Assembly: GCA_958449275.1 (NCBI GenBank)
Contig: CAUDHE010000106.1
Span: 1 to 7,186, forward strand
Length of the DNA stretch: 7,186 nt
Source of the DNA: an uncultured Alistipes sp.
Lineage (GTDB): Bacteria > Bacteroidota > Bacteroidia > Bacteroidales > Rikenellaceae
Direction of reading: 5' to 3'
The notes beneath the pieces were generated by a model. It was not told the origin of the DNA and did no database searches. It saw only the letters and a list, made by a program, of their open reading frames with translations. The position numbers were made by a program, and so were the translations under genes. Shown here one piece after another: positions 1 through 6,968 of the stretch (position 1 is the first letter of the stretch; every line of letters begins with the position of its first letter).

Positions 1-44
1 ATGTGTCCGCCCGTGCCGCCGCCCGACAATATCACTCTCTTCAT
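1..44 (-). CDS. murG: MurG N-terminus (UDP-GlcNAc:lipid I transferase), truncated by the window edge
   Basis: The first 14 codons read MKRVILSGGGTGGH and run off the window. This matches the start of MurG: a short beta strand, then the Gly-rich loop GGGTGGH that begins the N-terminal Rossmann domain of GT28 glycosyltransferases. MurG transfers GlcNAc from UDP-GlcNAc onto lipid I at the inner face of the cytoplasmic membrane, giving lipid II for peptidoglycan synthesis. The ATG at 44-42 overlaps the TGA of the upstream small gene as ATGA, which suggests translational coupling and supports this start. Only 44 bases are visible, so another GT28 enzyme is possible, but the GGTGGH signature right at the N-terminus is most typical of MurG. 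The position after comM and a small membrane gene differs from the usual ftsW-murG-murC order, though what lies further downstream is not visible. Confidence 0.72.
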   Translation of the reverse strand, partial: MKRVILSGGGTGGH

Positions 45-199
45 TGGTTCGTCTTTTTCTTTCGGCGGGCCGCCAGCAACGCTTCGCCGCCCACAGCCAC
101 GGCGCCGAGACACAGCCACAGTACCAACCGATCGGTCGTAATTCCCAGCGTCACGAACAGCAGGAACAGCGCACCGTAATTCATTGTTTCGTTCTTCAT
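41..199 (-). CDS. Small membrane protein (52 aa), unknown function
   Basis: This is a 52-codon frame from ATG at 199 to TGA at 41. It begins 14 bp after the comM stop and ends in a 4-bp ATGA overlap with murG. The protein has a short polar N-terminus (MKNETMNYG), a hydrophobic stretch at about residues 8-20, a turn containing TTDR, a second hydrophobic stretch at about 25-44 with one Glu (E39), and a basic C-terminus (RRKKKTNQ). This fits a two-helix hairpin or a single long membrane segment with the basic tail in the cytoplasm. A second in-frame ATG at 184 would give 47 residues and cannot be ruled out. Tight packing between two genes and the membrane-protein composition argue that it is real. 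I do not recognise the family. Coupling to murG hints at an envelope role, but that is inference from context only. Confidence 0.6.
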   Translation of the reverse strand: MKNETMNYGALFLLFVTLGITTDRLVLWLCLGAVAVGGEALLAARRKKKTNQ

Positions 200-213
200 C
201 AATCCGTTTCTTT

Positions 214-1746
<1,533 letters not shown>

Positions 1747-1766
1747 CGTCTATAAATTTATTATAC

Positions 1767-1798
1767 GCAGTTCGCCGCCACCCCGCGCGGCGGACTGC
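1767..1798 (-). repeat. 12-bp inverted repeat upstream of comM
   Basis: Arms 1767-1778 (GCAGTTCGCCGC) and 1787-1798 (GCGGCGGACTGC) pair at 11 of 12 positions around the 8-base loop 1779-1786. In the minus-strand transcript the odd pair is an A-C mismatch. It lies about 20 bp upstream of the comM start and 90 bp after the dnaB stop. It could slow or stop dnaB transcripts, be an operator, or be a leader structure for comM. With no T-run on the minus strand, a standard intrinsic terminator is unlikely. Confidence 0.5.
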
Positions 1799-1806
1799 AA
1801 CTCGCT

Positions 1807-1847
1807 TTTCGCTCGCTTGCGTCCTCCGCTGTCGGCGAACAGCGAAA
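1807..1847 (-). repeat. Nested inverted repeats downstream of dnaB
   Basis: An inner perfect stem pairs 1827-1832 (CGCTGT) with 1839-1844 (ACAGCG) around a 6-base loop. An outer perfect 7-bp repeat pairs 1807-1813 (TTTCGCT) with 1841-1847 (AGCGAAA). The two stems share bases 1841-1844 and so cannot form together. The segment 1833-1840 (CGGCGAAC), which covers the inner loop, is also an exact reverse complement of 1770-1777 in the neighbouring hairpin. The repeats are seen directly; any regulatory meaning is inference. Confidence 0.45.
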
Positions 1848-1886
1848 CCCTATATGTTCTTTCTTTCGCGGGCTACACGCCGCCCA

Positions 1887-3506
1887 TCAGAACGGCACCT
1901 CGTCCGACAGCGGAGCCTGCTTGTCGATGTTCAGGGGACCTTGGTTCAGCCCGAACTCGCCGCCCATCGACGACCCGAGGCCGCCGCCGAATCCGCCCGA
2001 CACCTCCGCATCGCCGTAGCCGCCTTGCGGAGCGTTCATGCCGCTCGACACCTGGCTGTAACCGCCTCCGCCGCCCATAGGGTCGGCTGCGGTGGAGTTC
2101 TCGTCCACATCCATGTCGGCAAAACGCGCCTGATCCTTCAGGAAGCGCAATTTCACGTCGGTCACGGCGCCGTTACGGTGTTTGGCCAGAATGATCTCGG
2201 CCATGCCCGCCGTCGGCATTCCGTTCTCGTCGGTATTTATGCCGTAATACTCGGGACGGTGGATGAAAGCCACTATGTCGGCATCCTGCTCGATGGCTCC
2301 CGACTCTCGCAGGTCAGAAAGCTGCGGACGCTTCGAGCCGCCGCGCGTCTCGGTCGATCGGTTCAACTGCGACAGCGCGATGATGGGCACGTTCAACTCC
2401 TTGGCTATGGCCTTGAGCGTTCGCGAGATGAAAGCCACCTCCTGCTCGCGGTTGCCCTTCGAGTCCTGATTGCCCGTCATGAGCTGCAAGTAGTCGATCA
2501 CGATGATCTTTATGTCGTGATGTATCTTGAGGCGGCGCGCTTTCGAGCGGAACTCGAATACCGACAGCGCCGGTGTATCGTCGATGTAGAGCGGAGCAGC
2601 TCCGAGAGGTTTGGTCGAACTTTCCAAATGACGCCACTGTTCGGGCGTCAGACGACCGCTCTTGATATCGGTGCCGCTGAGGCCCGTCTCGGCCACTATG
2701 AGTCGCATCATGAGCTGCACCGACGACATCTCCAACGAGAAGAATGCCACGGCCGCCTCGTGGTCGATAGCCATGTTGCGCGCCATCGAAAGCACGAAAG
2801 CCGTCTTACCCATCGACGGACGCGCCGCGATGATGATAAGGTCGGAGAGCTGCCAGCCCAGCGTCACGCGGTCGATGGCCATGAAGCCCGACGGCACGCC
2901 GTTGAATGCGCTGGTGTTCTTGCTCGCCTCCTCGATCTGCGCCAGAGCCTTGGCCAGAATATCCTTGGCGTTCTGCACCGAACGCTTCACGTGTCCCTCG
3001 GCCACCTTGAATATCTCGCTCTCGGCGAAACCTATCAGGTCGGTCACATCCTGATCCTCGTCGTAGGAACGGCGCTGTATCTCCGTGGCGGAGCGTATCA
3101 GCTCGCGCTGCACGTACTTCTGAGCTATGATTTTGGCATGAAACTCCACATTGGCCGCCGAACCCACTTTTTGCGTGAGTTGTGCCAAATAGGCTGCGCC
3201 GCCCACCTTTTTCAGCTCCTTGCGCACTTTCAGACGCTCGGTGACGGTGTATAGGTCGATGGGCTTCAGTTCGGCCGACAGCGATTCGATCGCCTTGTAG
3301 ATCAGACGGTGCTCCTCGGTATAAAAAGCGTCGGCCGTTATATATTCCTGCACGGCGATGATGCTGTCGTGCTCCAGCATGAGCGCACCCAATACCGCTT
3401 CCTCCAGCTCCAAGGCCTGAGGAGGCACGGTTCCCGTGACGGGAATTTCGGTCATTTTATCGTAAGCGGCTCTGTTGGAGGCCGACGGAGTGAAATCTCT
3501 TGCCAT
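1887..3506 (-). CDS. dnaB: Replicative DNA helicase DnaB
   Basis: The hexameric 5'-3' replicative helicase that unwinds DNA at the fork and binds primase. From ATG 3506 it is 539 residues. The N-terminal DnaB_N domain spans about 25-130 (PQALELEEAVLGALM) and the RecA-like ATPase about 195-455. Walker A is ARPSMGKTAF (228-237), the catalytic Glu lies in FFSLEM (E259), Walker B is IIVIDYLQLM (334-343), the switch Gln is in ALSQLNRS (Q380), QLSDLRESGAIEQDAD (395-410) is motif H4, and KHRNG (442-446) supplies the Arg finger. The frame opens earlier with TTG at 3536, but that codon lies inside the best promoter match and the family start fits MARDFTPSAS, so ATG 3506 is preferred. Residues after about 466 form a Gly/Ser-rich tail of roughly 65-70 residues ending SDEVPF, like the SSB tail. 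It follows comF by 77 bp. No intein or frameshift is seen. Confidence 0.96.
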   Translation of the reverse strand: MARDFTPSASNRAAYDKMTEIPVTGTVPPQALELEEAVLGALMLEHDSIIAVQEYITADAFYTEEHRLIYKAIESLSAELKPIDLYTVTERLKVRKELKKVGGAAYLAQLTQKVGSAANVEFHAKIIAQKYVQRELIRSATEIQRRSYDEDQDVTDLIGFAESEIFKVAEGHVKRSVQNAKDILAKALAQIEEASKNTSAFNGVPSGFMAIDRVTLGWQLSDLIIIAARPSMGKTAFVLSMARNMAIDHEAAVAFFSLEMSSVQLMMRLIVAETGLSGTDIKSGRLTPEQWRHLESSTKPLGAAPLYIDDTPALSVFEFRSKARRLKIHHDIKIIVIDYLQLMTGNQDSKGNREQEVAFISRTLKAIAKELNVPIIALSQLNRSTETRGGSKRPQLSDLRESGAIEQDADIVAFIHRPEYYGINTDENGMPTAGMAEIILAKHRNGAVTDVKLRFLKDQARFADMDVDENSTAADPMGGGGGYSQVSSGMNAPQGGYGDAEVSGGFGGGLGSSMGGEFGLNQGPLNIDKQAPLSDEVPF

Positions 3507-3533
3507 AAAAAGAGGGTAGGGTTTTTCAAGTTC

Positions 3534-3563
3534 CAAAAATAGACATTTTCAGACAAACCGCAA
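3534..3563 (-). promoter_or_regulatory. Candidate Bacteroidetes-type promoter for dnaB
   Basis: On the minus strand, TATTTTTG (3541-3534) matches the Bacteroidetes -7 consensus TAnnTTTG exactly. A TTG (3563-3561, in GTGTTG) lies 19 bp upstream where the -33 TTTG/TTG box is expected. Transcription would start near 3528, leaving a leader of about 20 bases before ATG 3506. The match is by eye and short motifs recur by chance, but the position in the only sizeable gap between comF and dnaB supports it. Confidence 0.5.
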
Positions 3564-3583
3564 CACGTTTCGCACGAAAATAA

Positions 3584-4303
3584 TTACGGTTCCAACCCCG
3601 CGCTGCGGCGTGACGCGGCCAGCACGGCCACGCTCAGTCTGACGTCGGGAACGGCATCGATTATCGCTCGGCCAAGCGACATTACGGTCGCACCCGTAGT
3701 GAACACGTCGTCGACCAGCAGCAGGTGACGCCCCGCGAGAGATTCGGGACGGCGGACGGAAAATATGCCCTCGACATTTTCCCACCTCTCGTGCGCCGAC
3801 CGCGACGTCTGGCTGCGATTGTAACGATGGCGCCTCACGCTGTCGCGATCGACTTCTATGCCGAGTTCGCGCGCGATGCCTTCGGCCACGTACTCCGCCT
3901 GATTGTAGCCCCGCCCCAGCAGACGACGGTAGTGCAGCGGTACGGGAACAGCCGCATCTACGCCGTCGTAAAGACCCGATTCGCTCATCATCGCACCGTA
4001 CCGACGTCCCAACTCGTATGCCGTGCGCCACTCGCCGCGATACTTGAAACGATGCACCGCCTCGCGCCACGGACTACCCTCGACATACCACAGAAAGGCC
4101 GAGGCATGCTCGACGGGCAGCAATCCCCAAAAGCGTTGGGCCATGCCGTTGCCCGCCTCGCTCCACAAACCCGTGAGCGGCGCCGTCAGCTCGCACAGAG
4201 TGCAGATCGTGCAACCGCGCGGCGGCGTACCGCCGCACACGGGACAACGCCGCGGAAAGAGCAGCGACACCGCATCGCCGAGCATGTCACTGAACATCGA
4301 CAT
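3584..4303 (-). CDS. comF: ComF-family phosphoribosyltransferase-like protein
   Basis: A 239-residue ComF/ComFC-type protein. The N-terminal zinc-ribbon segment carries CPVCG (C20, C23) and CTICTLC (C31, C34, C37). The phosphoribosyltransferase fold follows: AVPVPLHYRRLLGRGYNQAE (118-137) holds the family RGxNQAE motif, SQTSRSAHERWENVEGIF (164-181) is the usual ComF signature, and LLLVDDVFTTGAT (194-206) is the PRPP-binding loop with D198 and D199. ComF proteins are cytoplasmic and are needed for handling single-stranded DNA during natural transformation in several bacteria; no enzymatic substrate is firmly established. The start at 4303 overlaps the priA 3' end by 17 bp, and a second ATG at 4297 would overlap by 11 bp. 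The overlap implies co-transcription and probably translational coupling with priA. It ends with TAA at 3586-3584. Transformation competence of this organism is not shown by the sequence. Confidence 0.92.
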   Translation of the reverse strand: MSMFSDMLGDAVSLLFPRRCPVCGGTPPRGCTICTLCELTAPLTGLWSEAGNGMAQRFWGLLPVEHASAFLWYVEGSPWREAVHRFKYRGEWRTAYELGRRYGAMMSESGLYDGVDAAVPVPLHYRRLLGRGYNQAEYVAEGIARELGIEVDRDSVRRHRYNRSQTSRSAHERWENVEGIFSVRRPESLAGRHLLLVDDVFTTGATVMSLGRAIIDAVPDVRLSVAVLAASRRSAGLEP

Positions 4304-6551
4304 CGATCGCCACGTTAAGATGTTTGCCGTCGGGATCGTCCGCCGCGACCGACAGCGCCTCCCGCAACAGTTCGCGCGCCCGCGACATCGGTCGACCGTT
4401 CTCGATCTTGAGCAGTATGTGCAGGATATATACGCCCCTTATGCGGTCGACGGGCGGAGCCACGGGGCCCATGACGCGACGGCCGAAACGGTCGCGCAGA
4501 AGTCGGGCGAGCGCAGCCGCCATGCGTCGCAGGCGGCCGGGGTCGTCGTCGCGCAGAGTGAGTCGGATGAGGCGCGAATACGGCGGATAACTGAACGCAT
4601 GACGTTCGGCCAGCTCGTCGCGCGCCATGGCGTCGTAATCGCCCCGCTCCACGCGGCGAATGACGGGATTGTCGGGCTCGGCGGTCTGTATCACCACCAG
4701 TCCCTCGGCGGAGCGGCGCCCCGCGCGGCCCGCCACCTGCGTCATGAGCTGGAACGCCCGCTCCGACGAACGGAAATCGGGACTGTTAAGCAGGTTGTCG
4801 GCATTGAGGATGCCCGCTACCGACACGCGGCCGAAGTCGAATCCCTTGCTTATCATCTGCGTGCCGACCAAAATGTCGGTCTCGCCGCTTTCGAAGCTGC
4901 GGATTATACGATTATAGGCACTCTCGGAGGTAGAGGTGTCGCGGTCGAGTCGCGCCACGCGGGCGTCGGGAAAAAGCTCGGCGATACGCTCCTCCACCCG
5001 CTCGGTGCCGAAGCCCATAGGCGACGGATCGGCCGTATGGCACTGCGGGCATTGCCGAGGCACCGCGGCCGTGTAGCCGCAATAGTGACACTCCATGCGT
5101 TCCGAGGCGCGGTGCATGGTGAGAGTCACGTTGCAATGGGGGCAACGCATCGTCCAACCGCACTCGCGGCACGACACGAAGGGCGAGAACCCTCGGCGGT
5201 TTTGAAACAGTATCGCCTGCTCACCCTTGTCGAGAGCCTCGCTCATTGCGGCGAGCAGGGCGTGGTTGAAATGGCTTTTGCGCTCGCCGCGCTTCACGGC
5301 GCGCACCGTGTCGGATATCACGATCCGAGGCGGCACGGCATCGCCGTAACGCTCGGTAAGCTCCGAATATCCGTACTTGCCCCACAGCGCGTTGGCATAG
5401 CTCTCCAAAGCGGGAGTCGCACTGCCGAGCAGGGTCCGCCCGCCGCAGAGCGACGCCAGCACGGCGGCACAGTCGCGGGCGTTGTAACGCGGCGCGGTGT
5501 CGCTCTGTTTGTAACCCGCGTCGTGCTCCTCGTCGACTATTATAAGCCGCAGCTTCCCGAGCGGCAGAAATAGCGCCGACCGCGCGCCGACGGCCAGCTC
5601 GCCGCCGTCGCTGCGCAACAGACGCATGTAGGTCTCCATGCGGCGCAGGTTGGTGAGTTTGGAGTGGTAGGACGTGACTCGGCTGCCGAACACACGCTCC
5701 ATGCGCTCGATGAGTTGCGACGTGAGAGCGATCTCGGGCACCAGAAGCAGCACGTCGCCGCCCTGTGCCAAAGTCTCGGCTATGAGAGTCATGTAGATTT
5801 CGGTCTTGCCCGACCCCGTGATTCCGCGCAGCAGATGCACCGCCTTGCCGTCGCGCCACGAGGCGCGTATCTCGTCGGCCGCGCGTCGCTGGGCAGGGGT
5901 GAGGTGCGGCGGATCGAAAGTCGCATTCGACGTCCGTTCCACCCGCCGCTCGCGCTCCGCGACGGTTATATACCCCGCTTTGCGAAGGGCAGCGATTACG
6001 GCTGCGTCGACGGGCAGCAGACGCCGCGGGATCTCGCCGTCGGCGGTGAGCGCGGCAGGGTCGAACGCCGCTATGGCCTCCAACGCCGCGCACCGTCGCG
6101 GAGCGCGGCGGCGTATGCGGTCGCACTCCTCGCGCAACCTCGCCGTGTCGCGCCAAGGATCGGCAAGAGCTATGTAGGGCTCGGTGCGGGGGCGAAATTC
6201 GTCGGCCGCGAACTCCTCGTACGATGTACCCTGCGGTTTGGCGAGTGCGGGCAGAGCCACGCGCATCACTTCGCCCGGCGTCGACATGTAATACTCGGCG
6301 ACCCATTCCCAGAAACGCATCTGCGCCCGATTAAGCAGCGGACGGTCGTAGAGCCGCCGTACTATGGGTTTTATCCGCACCACGGCAGGCGCGTCGGTGT
6401 GCAGACGCCACACTATGCCCGTATAAAAGTTACGCCGACCGAACTGCACCACCACGGCATCGCCGCACCGCACCTCGTCGCGCAACGCATCGGGCACGGA
6501 GTAACAATAGGCAGGCTGGGCCAAAGGCAGCACTATATCGGCGTAAAGCAT
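4287..6551 (-). CDS. priA: Primosomal replication-restart helicase PriA
   Basis: A full-length 754-residue PriA, the superfamily 2 3'-5' helicase that recognises stalled forks and D-loops and directs DnaB reloading. The N-terminal 3'-DNA-binding domain covers about 1-100 (TGIVWRLH; WEWVAEYYMSTPGEVM), followed by a winged-helix-like region to about 210. The helicase lobes carry TPAQRRAADEI (218-228), Walker A GITGSGKTE (243-251), DEEH (340-343), GSATP (376-380), GTQMISKGFDF (563-573) and QVAGRAGR (605-612). Eight cysteines (461, 464, 470, 473, 488, 491, 501, 504) form the two-zinc module inserted in lobe 2. The C-terminal domain includes LLKIENGRP (713-721) and ends near LNVAIDVD. W83 and Y87 in WVAEYY align with the E. 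coli residues I recall as part of the SSB-tail pocket. ATG 6551 gives the normal N-terminus. It leads the priA-comF pair and is preceded by a 417-bp non-coding region. Confidence 0.97.
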   Translation of the reverse strand: MLYADIVLPLAQPAYCYSVPDALRDEVRCGDAVVVQFGRRNFYTGIVWRLHTDAPAVVRIKPIVRRLYDRPLLNRAQMRFWEWVAEYYMSTPGEVMRVALPALAKPQGTSYEEFAADEFRPRTEPYIALADPWRDTARLREECDRIRRRAPRRCAALEAIAAFDPAALTADGEIPRRLLPVDAAVIAALRKAGYITVAERERRVERTSNATFDPPHLTPAQRRAADEIRASWRDGKAVHLLRGITGSGKTEIYMTLIAETLAQGGDVLLLVPEIALTSQLIERMERVFGSRVTSYHSKLTNLRRMETYMRLLRSDGGELAVGARSALFLPLGKLRLIIVDEEHDAGYKQSDTAPRYNARDCAAVLASLCGGRTLLGSATPALESYANALWGKYGYSELTERYGDAVPPRIVISDTVRAVKRGERKSHFNHALLAAMSEALDKGEQAILFQNRRGFSPFVSCRECGWTMRCPHCNVTLTMHRASERMECHYCGYTAAVPRQCPQCHTADPSPMGFGTERVEERIAELFPDARVARLDRDTSTSESAYNRIIRSFESGETDILVGTQMISKGFDFGRVSVAGILNADNLLNSPDFRSSERAFQLMTQVAGRAGRRSAEGLVVIQTAEPDNPVIRRVERGDYDAMARDELAERHAFSYPPYSRLIRLTLRDDDPGRLRRMAAALARLLRDRFGRRVMGPVAPPVDRIRGVYILHILLKIENGRPMSRARELLREALSVAADDPDGKHLNVAIDVDVQ

Positions 6552-6650
6552 GTTTTTATAGGCATTTGTTCGTAAAGCGGCAGCAAATTAACATGTAAAG
6601 GTACGAAGAATTTCGGATAAAGTAAGGTTGTAAAGAGGAATAAGCTTAAG

Positions 6651-6745
6651 TGTTTGAGAGGCACAAATGTTACCCGTTGATCCTTGCCGAGTTGCGAAAA
6701 TGCCGAAAGGCAGGATTTCGAGAAGTTGAGGTAGCGAATCATTAT
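6651..6745. repeat. Candidate dispersed Bacteroidales intergenic element with hairpin
   Basis: This stretch includes a compact hairpin at 6695-6720: outer stem CGAAA (6695-6699) with TTTCG (6716-6720), and inner stem TGCC (6701-6704) with GGCA (6709-6712) closing a GAAA tetraloop. Conceptual translations in several frames (such as VAKMPKGRISRS on the plus strand, and LSAFSQLGKDQR on the minus strand) resemble short spurious ORFs that I associate with intergenic DNA of many Bacteroidales genomes. That is unverified recollection. If right, this is one copy of a common dispersed non-coding repeat. Boundaries are approximate, and no second copy lies in the window. Confidence 0.35.
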
Positions 6746-6915
6746 TTATCCGTTGGCTATCCGCCGTCGTTTTCTCGCCTCGGCATAGTGCGAATGAATT
6801 CGTCTCGGCTCTCGACTTATTGAAAACATTCTCCGATTTTTAACGCTTCGTCGCCGCGCCCGCTCTTTTTCCGAAATCGTTCCTGCCGCGGGTCGGCTGA
6901 CGTGTGTGAATTATT

Positions 6916-6961
6916 GCGACTCGCAGAGTCGCGCGGACCGCAGCTTCTGCCTCGCGGAGGC
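6916..6961 (-). terminator. Chain of short hairpins after the right-edge gene, possible terminator
   Basis: Just 7 bp past the TGA at 6969, three perfect triloop hairpins lie side by side on the minus strand. They are GCCTC-CGC-GAGGC (6961-6949), GCAG-AAG-CTGC (6950-6940) and GCGACTC-TGC-GAGTCGC (6932-6916). A weaker GCG-GTC-CGC sits between the last two. The strongest stem has 7 bp and is followed by AATAATT, which is not a real T-run. Placement right after a stop suggests a role at the transcript's 3' end, but it may equally be a repetitive extragenic palindrome. Confidence 0.35.
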
Positions 6962-6968
6962 CCGCAAC

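Larger units (their letters stand above)
1747..1886. other. dnaB-comM intergenic spacer (140 bp)
   Basis: This non-coding spacer holds two hairpin-forming repeats (listed separately) and, next to comM, an AT-rich patch reading TATAATAAATTTATAG on the minus strand. Within that patch TAAATTTA (1753-1760) differs by one base from the Bacteroidetes -7 consensus TAnnTTTG, but no matching TTTG lies 19-21 bp upstream, so I do not call a promoter. Neither hairpin is followed by a T-run on the minus strand, so there is no classical terminator. Confidence 0.5.
6552..6968. other. Intergenic region upstream of priA (417 bp)
   Basis: I see no convincing gene here. The part nearest priA (about 6560-6770) is visibly more AT-rich than the genes and contains the repeat-like element listed separately. 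The part farther away (about 6770-6915) is unremarkable apart from a 12-bp near-palindrome at 6791-6802 (CGAAT-GA-ATTCG). On the minus strand TTAATTTG (6591-6584) differs by one base from the -7 consensus TAnnTTTG and lies about 33 bp before the priA start, but lacks a matching -33 box. The priA promoter is therefore probably in this region but not pinned down. A hairpin chain lies at its far end. Confidence 0.55.

Noticed and set aside
1854..3254. A 466-codon plus-strand open frame opposite dnaB
   Set aside because: It is the complement of the DnaB codons, Arg/His/Leu-rich with no motif, while the minus strand has every DnaB motif.
3549..4070. A 173-codon minus-strand frame inside comF
   Set aside because: It is an out-of-frame, Arg/Gly-rich translation of comF, whose own frame has intact zinc and PRPP-loop motifs.
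4023..5573. A 516-codon open frame on the plus strand, antisense to priA
   Set aside because: It lies opposite a complete PriA with all helicase motifs. Its His/Arg-rich translation has no recognisable domain, and long antisense frames are expected in GC-rich genes.
6533..6742. A 69-codon minus-strand frame overlapping the priA start
   Set aside because: Its codon use is AT-rich and unlike the neighbours, it overlaps the priA start by 19 bp, and it falls in the repeat-like intergenic element. It is more likely a spurious frame.
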